Part shown: positions 45,898-54,305 of the stretch, piece after piece
Position numbering within the stretch: position 1 is the first letter of the stretch
Layout: every line of letters starts with the position of its first letter
NCBI GenBank assembly: GCA_001730095.1
Contig: MDLF01000060.1
Location: 1 to 64,000 of the forward strand
Direction of reading: 5' to 3'
Source: Rhodobacteraceae bacterium (ex Bugula neritina AB1)
GTDB taxonomy: Bacteria > Pseudomonadota > Alphaproteobacteria > Rhodobacterales > Rhodobacteraceae
DNA length: 64,000 bases
Program-made: the position numbers and the translations under genes
Notes under the pieces: model-generated
Seen by the model: the letters and a program-made list of their open reading frames with translations, nothing else
What the model was told of the DNA's origin: nothing
The model's database searches: none

Positions 45898-46443
45898 ATG
45901 AAACAGTTGTTGATTTTGCTGGCGCTGGGTGCCGCCGCAGCGGGGGCCTATGTGGTTGTGACGGGCCAGGGCACGCAGGAGCCAGCTCCGGCGGAGGCGC
46001 CGGTTGTGCAGGAAGAGCAAAGCAGCACTGCGCCGGAAACTGCTGAAGAGCCGGCCGCAGCCGTTGAAGAGGCCGCTGAGGACGCAGGCGATGCTGTGGA
46101 AGAGGCCGCCGGAAGCGCGGTTGAAGCGGCTCAGGATGTGGTGAATGACGCCACCGACGCAGTGACGGAAACAGTGGGTGACGCCGTTGATGGGGCTGTG
46201 GAAACGGCCGGCGACGTGGCGGATGCAGCGGCTGACGCAGCCGAAGGCGTTGCAGATGCTGCGGCTGATGCGACGTCTGATGCGGTGGAAACAGCTGTGG
46301 ATGCTGCCACCGATACCGCCACGAGCGCCGCAGGTGCCGCTGCCGAGGCGCTGAACGATGCGTCTTCCGCGGCCGGAGAACTGCTGAACCAGACCGGCGT
46401 GACGGACGCCGCCACGGGCAGCGCTGCAACCGCCAGCGAGTGA
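45898..46443 (+). CDS. Acidic Ala-rich membrane-anchored protein
   Basis: Protein of 181 aa. One N-terminal hydrophobic helix (about 3-22, LLILLALGAAAAGAYVVV) precedes a Glu/Pro-rich linker and a long low-complexity region dominated by Ala, Asp, Glu, Val and Thr with repeated AADAAEG, VADAAADAT and DAVETAVDA words. This suggests an amphipathic, LEA-like or coiled periplasmic helix. Few aromatic residues, one Gln/Asn-rich end. It is unrelated to infC. ATG 45898 follows GAGGAGAGAG. It may be a stress or envelope spacer protein; function unknown. Confidence 0.65.
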   Translation: MKQLLILLALGAAAAGAYVVVTGQGTQEPAPAEAPVVQEEQSSTAPETAEEPAAAVEEAAEDAGDAVEEAAGSAVEAAQDVVNDATDAVTETVGDAVDGAVETAGDVADAAADAAEGVADAAADATSDAVETAVDAATDTATSAAGAAAEALNDASSAAGELLNQTGVTDAATGSAATASE

Positions 46444-46480
46444 CCGGGTGACACCGGTTGCCCCGGCAGAAACAGGACAT

Positions 46481-46510
46481 GCGGCCGGGATTTCCCGGCC
46501 GCAATTTATT
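46481..46510 (+). terminator. Terminator after the Ala-rich gene
   Basis: GCGGCCGGG/CCCGGCCGC with an ATTT loop, followed by AATTTATTTG. Confidence 0.75.
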
Positions 46511-46558
46511 TGAGATTGATTTTCCAGAGCGGTCGCCACAGTTGGTCTGAGCGCCGGA

Positions 46559-47089
46559 TCAGTTCGGCCGCACCTGGGCCTGCTGCGCAAGCCGCGCCAC
46601 ATGGTCCATCGGCGCCTGGGTCACGGTCTGAGCAGGCTGTGGCGCCGACGGCGCCAGGAATGCCAGAAAGCTCTCCCAGCCGCCGCTGGCGCTGCCCTGT
46701 TTGCGGGCGCGCTGGATCTGAAGCTGTGCCACTGCAACCAGGTCCAGAGGCTTGCTGCTGTCATAATCCTTGCCTGCCAGTGATGCCAGATGGCTGCGGA
46801 ATCGTTCGCCCATCGAATTCAGCAGCAGCATCGGTGCGGTCATCGGATGGCCGGTCTGCACCAGCGCATCAAACATCCGGTCGATGTCCTGCGGCGCCAT
46901 TGCCCGCATGTCGAATTGTGCCTTGATGGCGGCAGTGCGTTCCGCGGCTGATGGCTGCACCTGTTCGGGGCGGTTCTGAAAGCCCGACACGGCGGCACGG
47001 ACGCGAGCCTTGCCTGCCTCGGTTCTGACGGACTGGAAGAGGGGCGCCTGCCCGGGGGCCGTTTCGTTGTACATCTGCTGCTGCTCCAT
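46559..47089 (-). CDS. Hypothetical helical protein
   Basis: Protein of 176 aa, not recognised. Predominantly helical and Gln/Ala-rich, no signal or membrane segment. An internal block MFDALVQTGHPMTAPMLLLNS has polar and hydrophobic periodicity. ATG 47089 gives MEQQQMYNE; a TTG lies five codons earlier (47104). It stands alone, convergent with the Ala-rich gene. Probably a lineage-specific cytoplasmic protein. Confidence 0.6.
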   Translation of the reverse strand: MEQQQMYNETAPGQAPLFQSVRTEAGKARVRAAVSGFQNRPEQVQPSAAERTAAIKAQFDMRAMAPQDIDRMFDALVQTGHPMTAPMLLLNSMGERFRSHLASLAGKDYDSSKPLDLVAVAQLQIQRARKQGSASGGWESFLAFLAPSAPQPAQTVTQAPMDHVARLAQQAQVRPN

Positions 47090-47137
47090 TCTGGATCTCA
47101 GCAACTGGAATACCGATTCATCACCAACAAATGATAA

Positions 47138-47159
47138 ACGGGAGGCGGCAACCTCCCGT
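47138..47159 (-). terminator. Stem-loop, minus strand
   Basis: ACGGGAGG/CCTCCCGT with a CGGCAA loop, just downstream of the fpr terminator on the minus strand; a second stop for the cys operon. Confidence 0.55.
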
Positions 47160-47171
47160 CAAAACCATGTC

Positions 47172-47200
47172 AAAAATCGGGCAGCCTGCGGGGGCTGCCC
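47172..47200 (-). terminator. Terminator of the cys operon
   Basis: On the minus strand, GGGCAGCC/GGCTGCCC is followed by GATTTTTG. It is 9 bp after the fpr stop. Confidence 0.85.
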
Positions 47201-47208
47201 GGCCGGGA

Positions 47209-48075
47209 TCAGTCCAGGAACGCTTTTTCCACCACGAAATGGGCCGGTTTGGAGTTGGCACCTTCTTCCAGTCCATAGGTGTTTTCGAACAGATCCTTGA
47301 GTTCAAGGTTGAACGCCAGATTGCCGCAGATCATCGCGCGGTCGCTTTCCGGGTTCAGCGGCGGCACACCAAGTTCGGCAAACGCCTCGCCCGAGCGCAT
47401 CAGATCGGTGATGCGGCCCATCTTGGGGCTCTCCTCGCGGGTGGTGGTCGGGTAGTATTTGATCTTCTTCCAGAAGCCTTCGCCGATCACCTCATTGAGC
47501 AGCTCGTCTTCCTTCAGGCCTTCGATCAGTTCGCGGCCATAGGTCAGCTCACCAGCAGTGCGGCAGGTGTGGGTGATGATCACCTCGTCGTAATCTTCAT
47601 AGGTCTGCGGCTCGCGCAGAAGGCTCGCAAAGGGGGCAAAGCCGGTGCCGGTGGCAAAGAACCAGATCCGCTTGCCCGGCAGCAGCGCGTCATGCACCAG
47701 AGTGCCGACAGGCTTGGGGCGCAGGATAATCTCGTCGCCCGGCTGGATGTGCTGCAGGCGCGACGTCAGCGGACCGTCCTCGACCTTGATCGAGTAGAAT
47801 TCCATTTCCTCGTCCCAGCTGGGCGAGGCAATGGAATAGGCACGCAGCAATGGTTTTACCTTGCCGGTTTTGGGATCGGGATCATTCATCAGGCCGATCA
47901 TCACGAACTCGCCCGAGCGGAAGCGCAGGGAGGCCGGGCGCGTCACCTTGAAGGAGAACAGCTTGTCGGTCCAGTGTTTCACCTCAGTGACGGTCTGGGC
48001 ATCGGGCAGGGCGGGTTTCGCCTTTTCCGGCGCGGGGGTGGTGGCGGTATCGGTCACGGCGGTCATCTCATTCAT
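47209..48075 (-). CDS. fpr: Ferredoxin-NADP reductase
   Basis: Protein of 288 aa with this start. The FAD-binding RAYSIAS and the NADPH-binding WFFATGTGFAPFASLL are clear; the chain ends with the Fpr-type terminal VEKAFLD. It supplies reduced ferredoxin, which suits the sulfite reductase at the head of the operon. The start is uncertain: ATG 48075 or 48066, neither with a strong ribosome site; the first 30 residues are variable in the family. Last gene of the cys cluster. Confidence 0.9.
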   Translation of the reverse strand: MNEMTAVTDTATTPAPEKAKPALPDAQTVTEVKHWTDKLFSFKVTRPASLRFRSGEFVMIGLMNDPDPKTGKVKPLLRAYSIASPSWDEEMEFYSIKVEDGPLTSRLQHIQPGDEIILRPKPVGTLVHDALLPGKRIWFFATGTGFAPFASLLREPQTYEDYDEVIITHTCRTAGELTYGRELIEGLKEDELLNEVIGEGFWKKIKYYPTTTREESPKMGRITDLMRSGEAFAELGVPPLNPESDRAMICGNLAFNLELKDLFENTYGLEEGANSKPAHFVVEKAFLD

Positions 48076-48219
48076 CGGTTGCACTGCCGGAGGAGTAGCC
48101 GGCACCTTTGATTAATCGTTGATCTGGGTCAGGGAAACCCTCTGTTTTGCGAAACCGGCCCCGCGTCTGACGCAACGGGGCCGGTTTTGCAAAGATGTCT
48201 CCCCGGGTTCGGGGCTGGC

Positions 48220-48615
48220 TTAGCGGGCAGCAGTGCTGCCGCGCAGGCGGGCCTGATAGCTGTGGTCCTGCCAGTTGGCACGGGCAAGCCATTGGTCTTC
48301 GGGCTGGCGGGCGGCCAGTTCGTCGCTCAGTTCCACCTCGTCAAAACCGGAACGGCGGGCCATGGCATACTGGTCGGCAATCACATGGCCAAAGGCACGC
48401 AGACGGCCCTCAAAACCTTTCAGCCGCAGCTGGCGGGCCAGGGTAAAGCCGCGCCCGTCGGCAAAGCTGGGGAACTCAATCCGCACCAGGTCCACGCCGT
48501 CCAATGCTACGTCGTTCAGGTTGGTGTCAGAGGCCAGAACCAGCACGTCTGATCCCTCAAAGCCGGCGGTCCAGTCGTCGGCAGCAAAGCCGGTGTCGGT
48601 CACGATAACAGTCAT
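48220..48615 (-). CDS. DUF934 protein of sulfate assimilation
   Basis: Protein of 131 aa. VRIEFPSFADGRGFTLARQLR, GRLRAFGHVIADQYAMARRSGFDEVEL (in part) are the DUF934 core. The family is tightly linked to cysH/cysI in proteobacteria and is assumed to help sulfite reduction, but its activity is not established. It starts 6 bp after cysH ends, so it is in the operon. Confidence 0.88.
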   Translation of the reverse strand: MTVIVTDTGFAADDWTAGFEGSDVLVLASDTNLNDVALDGVDLVRIEFPSFADGRGFTLARQLRLKGFEGRLRAFGHVIADQYAMARRSGFDEVELSDELAARQPEDQWLARANWQDHSYQARLRGSTAAR

Positions 48616-48620
48616 CTCAC

Positions 48621-49382
48621 TCACGCTCCTGTGCGTAGCATTTGGCCGTCCACTATGTGGATGCCGCATTCTTCTTTGTTTTCGCCGCGCCACCGGCCGG
48701 CGCGCGGGTCTTCGCCTTCCTTGACCGGGCTGGTGCAGGGCGCGCAGCCGATCGACGGATAGCCCTTGGCCACCAGCGGATGGCGGGGCAGGCGGTTTTC
48801 ATCCATATAGGCGCGCACATCCTCGGGCGCCCAATGGGCCAGGGGGTTGATCTTCAGCCGCCCGGTGCCCTCTTCGACCTCGAAGAAATCAAGCGCCGCG
48901 CGGGTGCCGGACTGGAACCGTTTGCGCCCGGTGATCCAGCCGTCATACCCTGCCAGCGCCTTTTGCAGCGGCACCGTTTTGCGCAGGGTGCAGCAGGCGT
49001 CCTTGTCGCTGAATTTGAGAGCCCCATAGGGGTCCTTCTCGGCGATGTCGTCGGCGCGGATGATGCGCAGATTGCGCAGGCCCAGGCGTTCGCTTACCTC
49101 CTGCTGATAGATCAGCGTTTCGGTAAACAACAGCTCGGTGTCCACAAACACAACCGGGGTCATCTGGTCGATGATCGCGGCCATGTGTAGCAGCACCACG
49201 GATTCCGCGCCGAAAGAGGAGACCAGGGCAATATGCCCTGCGTCCCGCAATGCGCCCTGCATCACCGAGGTGGCCGAATGGTGGCGGAAGCGCGCATTCA
49301 GCGCCTCCGCCTTGGCGGCCAGCTCCCGGTCCCGGAGAATATCTGCTTCTCCGGCGGGCTTGTTTCCGGCTGTCTGGAACAT
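48621..49382 (-). CDS. cysH: Phosphoadenylyl/adenylyl-sulfate reductase
   Basis: Protein of 253 aa. Cysteines for a [4Fe-4S] cluster are present: Cys130-Cys131 (DACC) and Cys213/216 (GCAPC), with the catalytic Cys in ECGIH (238-242). This four-Cys pattern marks the APS-reducing type; a PAPS-only enzyme lacks the cluster. It reduces adenylyl sulfate to sulfite. ATG 49382 sits immediately beyond the cysI stop. Confidence 0.92.
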   Translation of the reverse strand: MFQTAGNKPAGEADILRDRELAAKAEALNARFRHHSATSVMQGALRDAGHIALVSSFGAESVVLLHMAAIIDQMTPVVFVDTELLFTETLIYQQEVSERLGLRNLRIIRADDIAEKDPYGALKFSDKDACCTLRKTVPLQKALAGYDGWITGRKRFQSGTRAALDFFEVEEGTGRLKINPLAHWAPEDVRAYMDENRLPRHPLVAKGYPSIGCAPCTSPVKEGEDPRAGRWRGENKEECGIHIVDGQMLRTGA

Positions 49383-49386
49383 CAGA

Positions 49387-51051
49387 TCAGGCGACTTTCT
49401 TTGCGGCCTCGGGATAAAGCGCGGCCTTGAAGGGGTCCATGCCGACCCGGCGGTAGGTCTCGATAAAGGTCTCCTCGGCGTGTTCGCGGATGGCCAGATA
49501 GGTGTCCACGATCCGCTCCACAGCGGGCACGATCTCGTCATAGGCGAAACCGGGGCCGGTGCGGGTGCCGATGGCGGCATTTTCCGACGCGTCGCCGCCC
49601 AGGGTGATCTGGTAATTCTCGACGCCGGCGCGGTCCAAACCCAGAATGCCGATGTGGCCCACATGGTGGTGGCCGCAGGCGTTGATGCAGCCCGAGATCT
49701 TGATCTGCAGATGGCCGATGTCATGCTCCAGCTTCAGTTCGTCAAAGCGGGTGGCAATCTCCTGCGCGACCGGGATCGAGCGCGCGGTGGCCAGGTTGCA
49801 GTAGTCCATGCCGGGGCAGGCGATGATGTCCGAGATCAGGCCCAGGTTGGCAGTGGCCAGACCGTGCTGTTTCAGCTTGGCGTGGATCGCGGGCAGGTCC
49901 GATTTGTGAACATGCGGCAGGATCACGTTCTGCTGGTGGCTGATGCGCAGCTCGCCATAGCCGTATTGTTCGGCCAGGTCCGCCATCACGCGGATCTGCT
50001 CCGCCGAGGCGTCGCCCGGGGTTGCGCCATGCGCCTTGATCGAGATGGTGGCGATGGCGTGGCCTTCGGCGCGGTGCTGATCCAGGTTGGTGTCGGCCCA
50101 GGCGCGGAACACCGGGTCGTTTTCATAGGCAGTATCGAACGCTTCGGTGGAACCTGAGCGGAACTCCGGCGCCGTGAAATGCGCCTTGATCTCTTCCAGC
50201 AGCTCTTGGTCGGTGCCGTCGTACTGGCCGCGGATGGTGAGGAAGGCTTCCTCGGTCATTGCGCGGTAAGTGTCGATGCCGTTTTCCGAGACGGTGATCT
50301 TGATACGCGCCTTGTATTTGTTGTCGCGACGGCCCAGCACGTTGTAGACGGTCAGAACCGCTTCCAGATAGGGCAGCAGATCCGCCTGCGGCAGGAACTC
50401 GCGCAGGGTCTTGCCGATCATCGGGGTACGGCCGAGACCGCCGCCAACGATGACCTTGAAGCCGATCTGGCCGTCCTGCTCGACCACCTGCAGGCCCACG
50501 TCATGCGCCTTGATCACGGCGCGGTCGGTGTCGCTGCCGGTGATGGCGATCTTGAACTTGCGGCCCAGGAACTGGAATTCCGGGTGGTCGGTGGACCACT
50601 GGCGGATCAGCTCGGCATAGGGGCGCGGGTCGGTGACTTCTTCCGCGGCGGCACCGGCGAAATGGTCGGCGGTGGTGTTGCGGATGGTGTTGCCCGAGGT
50701 CTGGATGGCGTGCAGGCCAACCTCACCCAGCGCGTCCAGCATGTCCGGCAGGTCGCGCAGTTTCGGCCAGTTGTACTGGATGTTCTGGCGGGTGGTGAAA
50801 TGGCCATAGCCGCGGTCCCATTTCTCGGCCAGCAGCGCCAGCGCGCGCATCTGGTCGGGGTTCAGGGTGCCATAGGGGATCGCAACCCGCAGCATATAGG
50901 CGTGCAGCTGCAGATAGACGCCGTTCATCAGGCGCAGCGGGCGGAATTCTTCCTCGGTAAGCGAGCCGTCAATGCGGCGCTCGACCTGGGCGCGGAACTG
51001 GGCGTTGCGTTCAGCCAGGAAGGCTTCGTCAAACTCGTTGTACTTATACAT
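49387..51051 (-). CDS. cysI: Nitrite/sulfite reductase hemoprotein (CysI-type)
   Basis: Protein of 554 aa. The siroheme/[4Fe-4S] ligands are Cys412 and Cys418 (CPGMDYC) and Cys455/459 (CINAC), followed by GHHHVGHIGILG. It reduces sulfite to sulfide with six electrons, here probably from ferredoxin via the nearby Fpr. ATG 51051 is chosen because MYKYNEFDEAF is the family start; the upstream eight codons are in the DUF2849 overlap. Second core gene of the cys operon. Confidence 0.93.
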   Translation of the reverse strand: MYKYNEFDEAFLAERNAQFRAQVERRIDGSLTEEEFRPLRLMNGVYLQLHAYMLRVAIPYGTLNPDQMRALALLAEKWDRGYGHFTTRQNIQYNWPKLRDLPDMLDALGEVGLHAIQTSGNTIRNTTADHFAGAAAEEVTDPRPYAELIRQWSTDHPEFQFLGRKFKIAITGSDTDRAVIKAHDVGLQVVEQDGQIGFKVIVGGGLGRTPMIGKTLREFLPQADLLPYLEAVLTVYNVLGRRDNKYKARIKITVSENGIDTYRAMTEEAFLTIRGQYDGTDQELLEEIKAHFTAPEFRSGSTEAFDTAYENDPVFRAWADTNLDQHRAEGHAIATISIKAHGATPGDASAEQIRVMADLAEQYGYGELRISHQQNVILPHVHKSDLPAIHAKLKQHGLATANLGLISDIIACPGMDYCNLATARSIPVAQEIATRFDELKLEHDIGHLQIKISGCINACGHHHVGHIGILGLDRAGVENYQITLGGDASENAAIGTRTGPGFAYDEIVPAVERIVDTYLAIREHAEETFIETYRRVGMDPFKAALYPEAAKKVA

Positions 51052-51352
51052 TGGCTTCAGCCTCCTGCTTGCCATGGAAGTAGTTCGAGGGCCCGGTGCG
51101 GCGGAATTCCTCGCGGAAGTGGGTCGGCTCGGGGCCGTTCGGGCCTGCCTTGGCGTCAGCCAGATAGGCGCCGACGATGCTGATGTTCTGCTTCTCTGCT
51201 TCCAGGAGGCGCAGGGGGGCTACGGCTTCGTCGGTGATCAGCTCGGCCTCGGCCATGTGGCGGGTCCAGGTGTCGTCAGCGGTGAAGTAGATCACATCGC
51301 CTTCGAGCAGGTCGTTGGCAGTGATGACTTTGGGCGTAAAAGCGCGGGCCAT
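51044..51352 (-). CDS. DUF2849 protein of the cys cluster
   Basis: Protein of 102 aa. Begins MARAFTPKVITANDLLEGDV and includes WTRHMAEAELITD, PLRLLEAEKQN. This family sits between cysG and cysI in alphaproteobacteria; function unknown, probably accessory to sulfite reduction. It overlaps cysI by 8 bp and follows cysG by a 1-base overlap of stop and start. Confidence 0.87.
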   Translation of the reverse strand: MARAFTPKVITANDLLEGDVIYFTADDTWTRHMAEAELITDEAVAPLRLLEAEKQNISIVGAYLADAKAGPNGPEPTHFREEFRRTGPSNYFHGKQEAEANV

Positions 51353-52170
51353 TATGCAAGCTCCGTTTTGAGATCGTTCAGGGCAGACACCGCTTTGCGC
51401 GGGGCAAGGCCCAGGAATGTGAGGGCAGGGCCGTCGAACCCGGCCGCATCCAGGTCGGCGGGCAGGCGGTCCAGATTGGTTTCCAGCACCCGTTGATCCG
51501 GGCGCGAGGCGTTTTCGATAATGGTCACGGGCGTGGTGCGGTCTGCCCCATGCATGATCAGGCGGCCCTGTACAAAGCGGGCGGATTTCTTGCCCATATA
51601 GACTGCCGCAACCTCGCCGGGGCGCGCCAGCGCTGCCCAGTCGTGATCGGCAAAACCGGTCATCGCATGGCCTGTCAGGAACCGCACCGAGGTGTTGCGG
51701 CCGCGCTGGGTCAGGCTTTGGCCGATGGCCGCCACGGCAGCCGATGCAGCGGTAATGCCGGGAATGATGCTGTAGGCGATGCCGGCGTCTTCGCAGGCGG
51801 TCAGCTCCTCATCCAGACGGGCAAAGATCGCCGGGTCGCCCCCCTTGAGGCGCAGCACCTTCAAGCCTTGCTTGGCCAGCGCCACCAGCCGGGCATTGAT
51901 GTCCGCCTGGCTGACCTGTGCACCGAAACCTTCCTTGCCGGCGTCTTCCAGCACCGCCTGCGGACCTGCCAGCGCAAGAATATCTGCGCTGACCAGACGG
52001 TCATGCAGAACCACATCCGCCTCCTGCAGCGCGCGCAGGGCTTTGATGGTCAGCAGATCCGGGTCGCCGGGGCCGGAGCCCGCAAAGACAACCTGGCCCG
52101 CAACCAGACAGCACATACCACCGCGGCCGTAAGCGGTGGCATTGGCGGCATGTGTCGTATCTGCGGACAT
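51352..52170 (-). CDS. cysG: Uroporphyrinogen-III C-methyltransferase
   Basis: Protein of 272 aa with only the SUMT domain: VVFAGSGPGDPDLLTIKA, ADVVLHDRLV, LKGGDPAIFARL, and GITAASAAVA. It makes precorrin-2 for siroheme. The N-terminal siroheme synthase half of E. coli CysG is absent, so oxidation and chelation occur elsewhere. ATG 52170 gives MSADTTHA; sequence above it in the open frame is promoter. First gene of the operon. Confidence 0.92.
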   Translation of the reverse strand: MSADTTHAANATAYGRGGMCCLVAGQVVFAGSGPGDPDLLTIKALRALQEADVVLHDRLVSADILALAGPQAVLEDAGKEGFGAQVSQADINARLVALAKQGLKVLRLKGGDPAIFARLDEELTACEDAGIAYSIIPGITAASAAVAAIGQSLTQRGRNTSVRFLTGHAMTGFADHDWAALARPGEVAAVYMGKKSARFVQGRLIMHGADRTTPVTIIENASRPDQRVLETNLDRLPADLDAAGFDGPALTFLGLAPRKAVSALNDLKTELA

Positions 52171-52214
52171 TCCCGGAACCCTTTCCAAGGTGGTTTGACT
52201 TAGGGGTAGATATA

Positions 52215-52225
52215 GGAAATATTCC
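52215..52225. promoter_or_regulatory. GGAAATATTCC near-palindrome between cysG and lrp
   Basis: It lies in the 150-bp divergent promoter region, 45 bp from cysG and 95 bp from the Lrp-type gene. A possible operator for that regulator; inferred from symmetry and position. Confidence 0.35.
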
Positions 52226-52319
52226 CGGTATTGCGCTATATGGGCAGGCAAATAAGAACATTGGTTCCGCACTGGGTCAAAGGCGGTCCGATGATCCTCA
52301 GGAACAGGAGAAAACAGGA

Positions 52320-52784
52320 ATGACGGTGCGGATCGATGGCACGGACAGGAAAATTCTGGCTGAACTGCAGCGCGATGCCAGCCAGTCGCTGGACGAAATT
52401 GCCCGCCGTGTGGGCTCTTCCAAGACGCCTGTTTGGAATCGCATCCGCAAGCTGAAGGAGGCCGGTGTCATCGGCCAGCAGACGGTGCTTCTGGATGCGG
52501 AATCACTGGGGTTCGAGGCCTGTTTCTTTGTGCTGATCCGCACCTCGGAGCATGAAGCGGAATGGCAGGCCAAGTTCCTGAAAGCGCTTCAGGAACGCCC
52601 CGAAGTGCAGGAGGCGCACCGGCTGGCAGGCGATATCGACTATATCCTGAAAGTGCGGGTGCAGAACGCCCGTGCCTATGACGTGTTTTATCAGGCGCTG
52701 ATTTCCGAGGTGAAAGTGCACAATGTGACGGCGCTTTTGTCGATGGAAGAGATCAAATCAACAACCATGCTGCCGCTGGGCTAG
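52320..52784 (+). CDS. Lrp/AsnC-family regulator
   Basis: Protein of 154 aa. The helix-turn-helix (ILAELQRDASQSLDEIARRV, SKTPVWNRIRKL) is followed by an ACT-like RAM domain (EVQEAHRLAGDIDYILKVRV). Divergent transcription from the cys operon suggests that it controls sulfate assimilation, a role other families (CysB) take in enterics. The effector may be a sulfur metabolite or amino acid. ATG 52320 follows CAGGAGAAAACAGGA. Confidence 0.88.
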   Translation: MTVRIDGTDRKILAELQRDASQSLDEIARRVGSSKTPVWNRIRKLKEAGVIGQQTVLLDAESLGFEACFFVLIRTSEHEAEWQAKFLKALQERPEVQEAHRLAGDIDYILKVRVQNARAYDVFYQALISEVKVHNVTALLSMEEIKSTTMLPLG

Positions 52785-52843
52785 GCTCTGGTTGCGGCAG
52801 GCCCGGCCATGTGCTGGCCGGACAAAGGCTTCACGGCAAAACT

Positions 52844-53125
52844 TCAGAGCGGCGGTCGCAGCAGCAGATGCCGCCCGTCCTGCAGCCGCCAGGGCGATGT
52901 GCTTTCGTCAGCGGATGCCGACATCACACCGATATCCGCCAGCAGATGCGGGGATGTGCCTTCTAGCCGCGCCAGTTCGCTGCCCGGTATCTTTACCGAA
53001 TGACAGTTTTGGAAAGCATATGGATCAGTTTTCCTGAAACCAAAGACGCCTGTAATCCACCGTGCTATGCGGCTGGCAGAAGGGGCGGTGCAGTGCCCGT
53101 TCGTTACTGCTGTCTTAATATTCAT
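52844..53125 (-). CDS. DUF1127-like small protein
   Basis: Protein of 93 aa. The segment SELARLEGTSPHLLADIGV near residues 49-67 resembles the DUF1127 (YjiS-type) core, which usually ends in LLADIG. The N-terminal half (basic, with WITGVFGFRK) is unassigned. Divergent from the LysR gene, so it is the obvious target of that regulator. It could also be a chance frame; the homology is short. Confidence 0.5.
   Translation of the reverse strand: MNIKTAVTNGHCTAPSASRIARWITGVFGFRKTDPYAFQNCHSVKIPGSELARLEGTSPHLLADIGVMSASADESTSPWRLQDGRHLLLRPPL
53020..53028. promoter_or_regulatory. ATGGATCAG half-site
   Basis: The same 9-mer as one arm of the palindrome at 53198-53220. It lies inside the DUF1127-like frame. 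Confidence 0.4.
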
Positions 53126-53197
53126 TGATCGCCCTCCATCCAGGTCTTGAGGGATAGGCCCGCAAGGGGCTTGTGCGCAAACCAGTTAAACTGCACG

Positions 53198-53220
53198 ATG
53201 GATCAGGAAAACTGATCCAT
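53198..53220. promoter_or_regulatory. Operator-like inverted repeat at LysR start
   Basis: Arms ATGGATCAG and CTGATCCAT, perfect, separated by GAAAA, 8 bp before the LysR start codon. Well placed for autorepression. Confidence 0.6.
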
Positions 53221-53228
53221 GGGGTGTA

Positions 53229-54182
53229 ATGCGCCTGCCGCCTCTCAATGCTCTGCGCGCCTTCGAGGCCGCAGCCCGCCATCAGGGCTATATCGCCGCT
53301 GCGGACGAATTGTTCGTGACCCGTGGCGCCATCAGCCGCCAGATCAAGATCCTGGAGGCGCATATGGGCGTGCAGCTGTTTCACCGCCACGCCCGAGGTG
53401 TGGCGCTGACAGCGGCGGGGCAGCGGCTTTTGCCGGTGCTGACCGAAGCTTTTGCGATGATGCAGCACGAGGTGGACCGGATCGCTGCGGATGCCTCTGA
53501 GCTGCGGGTGATCTGCCCGCCGACCCTGTCACTGCGCTGGCTGCTGCCCCGAGTAGAGGAGTTCCGGGCCGCACATCCAGAGATCACCCTGCGGCTGGCC
53601 ACTGACTTCTATGGCAGCAAAGGGTTTGAAAGAGCGGAATACGATCTTGGCATTTCGCTGGAGAAAATCCCGGGGCGGCCTGCGGATATCGAGGTCATGC
53701 CGCTGTTCGACATGATCCTTGCCCCGGCCTGCGCGCCCTCTCTGCTGCCTCAGCTGGCAGAGGGGCCGGGGGCGCTGGCTGGTCTCCGGCTGCTGCACGA
53801 AACCCCGCGCCGCGAGGATTGGGCGACCTGGGTGCAGCACTTCGGGGTGGAGGATGTGGATCCCGCCAGCGGTGAAGCCTTCCCGAACCTCGACATGGCC
53901 ACCCGCGCCGCGGTGCTTGGCACCGGCGTGGTGATGGCGGATCTAGTTCTGTGCCGCGATGAGCTGGAACGCGGGGAACTGGTGCTGCCGTTTCCGGACA
54001 TGACCTGCGGAACACCGGCCGGGTCGTATGCTGTGATCGGTGAGCGGCAGAAGTGGCACACTCCCAAGGTGGCCGCCTTCCGGGACTGGATCCTGGACAG
54101 TTCCGCCATGGCTGCGGCTGCGATGCCGCCTGGGCGGCACCCTGCGGCGTCGGGCAAGGGGGCGCTGCCCCCTCGGCGCTAA
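53229..54182 (+). CDS. LysR-family regulator (GcvA-like)
   Basis: Protein of 317 aa. The GcvA-type N-terminus LPPLNALRAFEAAARHQGYI and helix-turn-helix TRGAISRQIKILEAHMG are clear, with a two-lobed co-inducer domain after residue 90. The last residues (HPAASGKGALPPRR) come from the G/C stem of a dispersed intergenic element, which also supplies the stop codon, so the native C-terminus may have been shorter. The adjacent divergent small gene is the likely target. Confidence 0.9.
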   Translation: MRLPPLNALRAFEAAARHQGYIAAADELFVTRGAISRQIKILEAHMGVQLFHRHARGVALTAAGQRLLPVLTEAFAMMQHEVDRIAADASELRVICPPTLSLRWLLPRVEEFRAAHPEITLRLATDFYGSKGFERAEYDLGISLEKIPGRPADIEVMPLFDMILAPACAPSLLPQLAEGPGALAGLRLLHETPRREDWATWVQHFGVEDVDPASGEAFPNLDMATRAAVLGTGVVMADLVLCRDELERGELVLPFPDMTCGTPAGSYAVIGERQKWHTPKVAAFRDWILDSSAMAAAAMPPGRHPAASGKGALPPRR

Positions 54183-54220
54183 AGCGCCTCACCCCCGGAG
54201 TATTTGGGCAAAGATGAAAC
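54156..54220 (+). repeat. Dispersed intergenic element, copy 5 (variant a)
   Basis: GGGGGCGCTGCCCCC, an AGCGCC-containing stem, CACCCCCGGAGTATTT and CAAAGATGAAAC. It begins inside the LysR reading frame. Confidence 0.75.
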
Positions 54221-54305
54221 GGGGCTGCGCCGCGTCAGCGGCGCCGGGCCCAACGGTGCAAGGGGATCTTTGATCCCTGCAGCGCGGGCGGGAGCCCTCC
54301 TTTGG

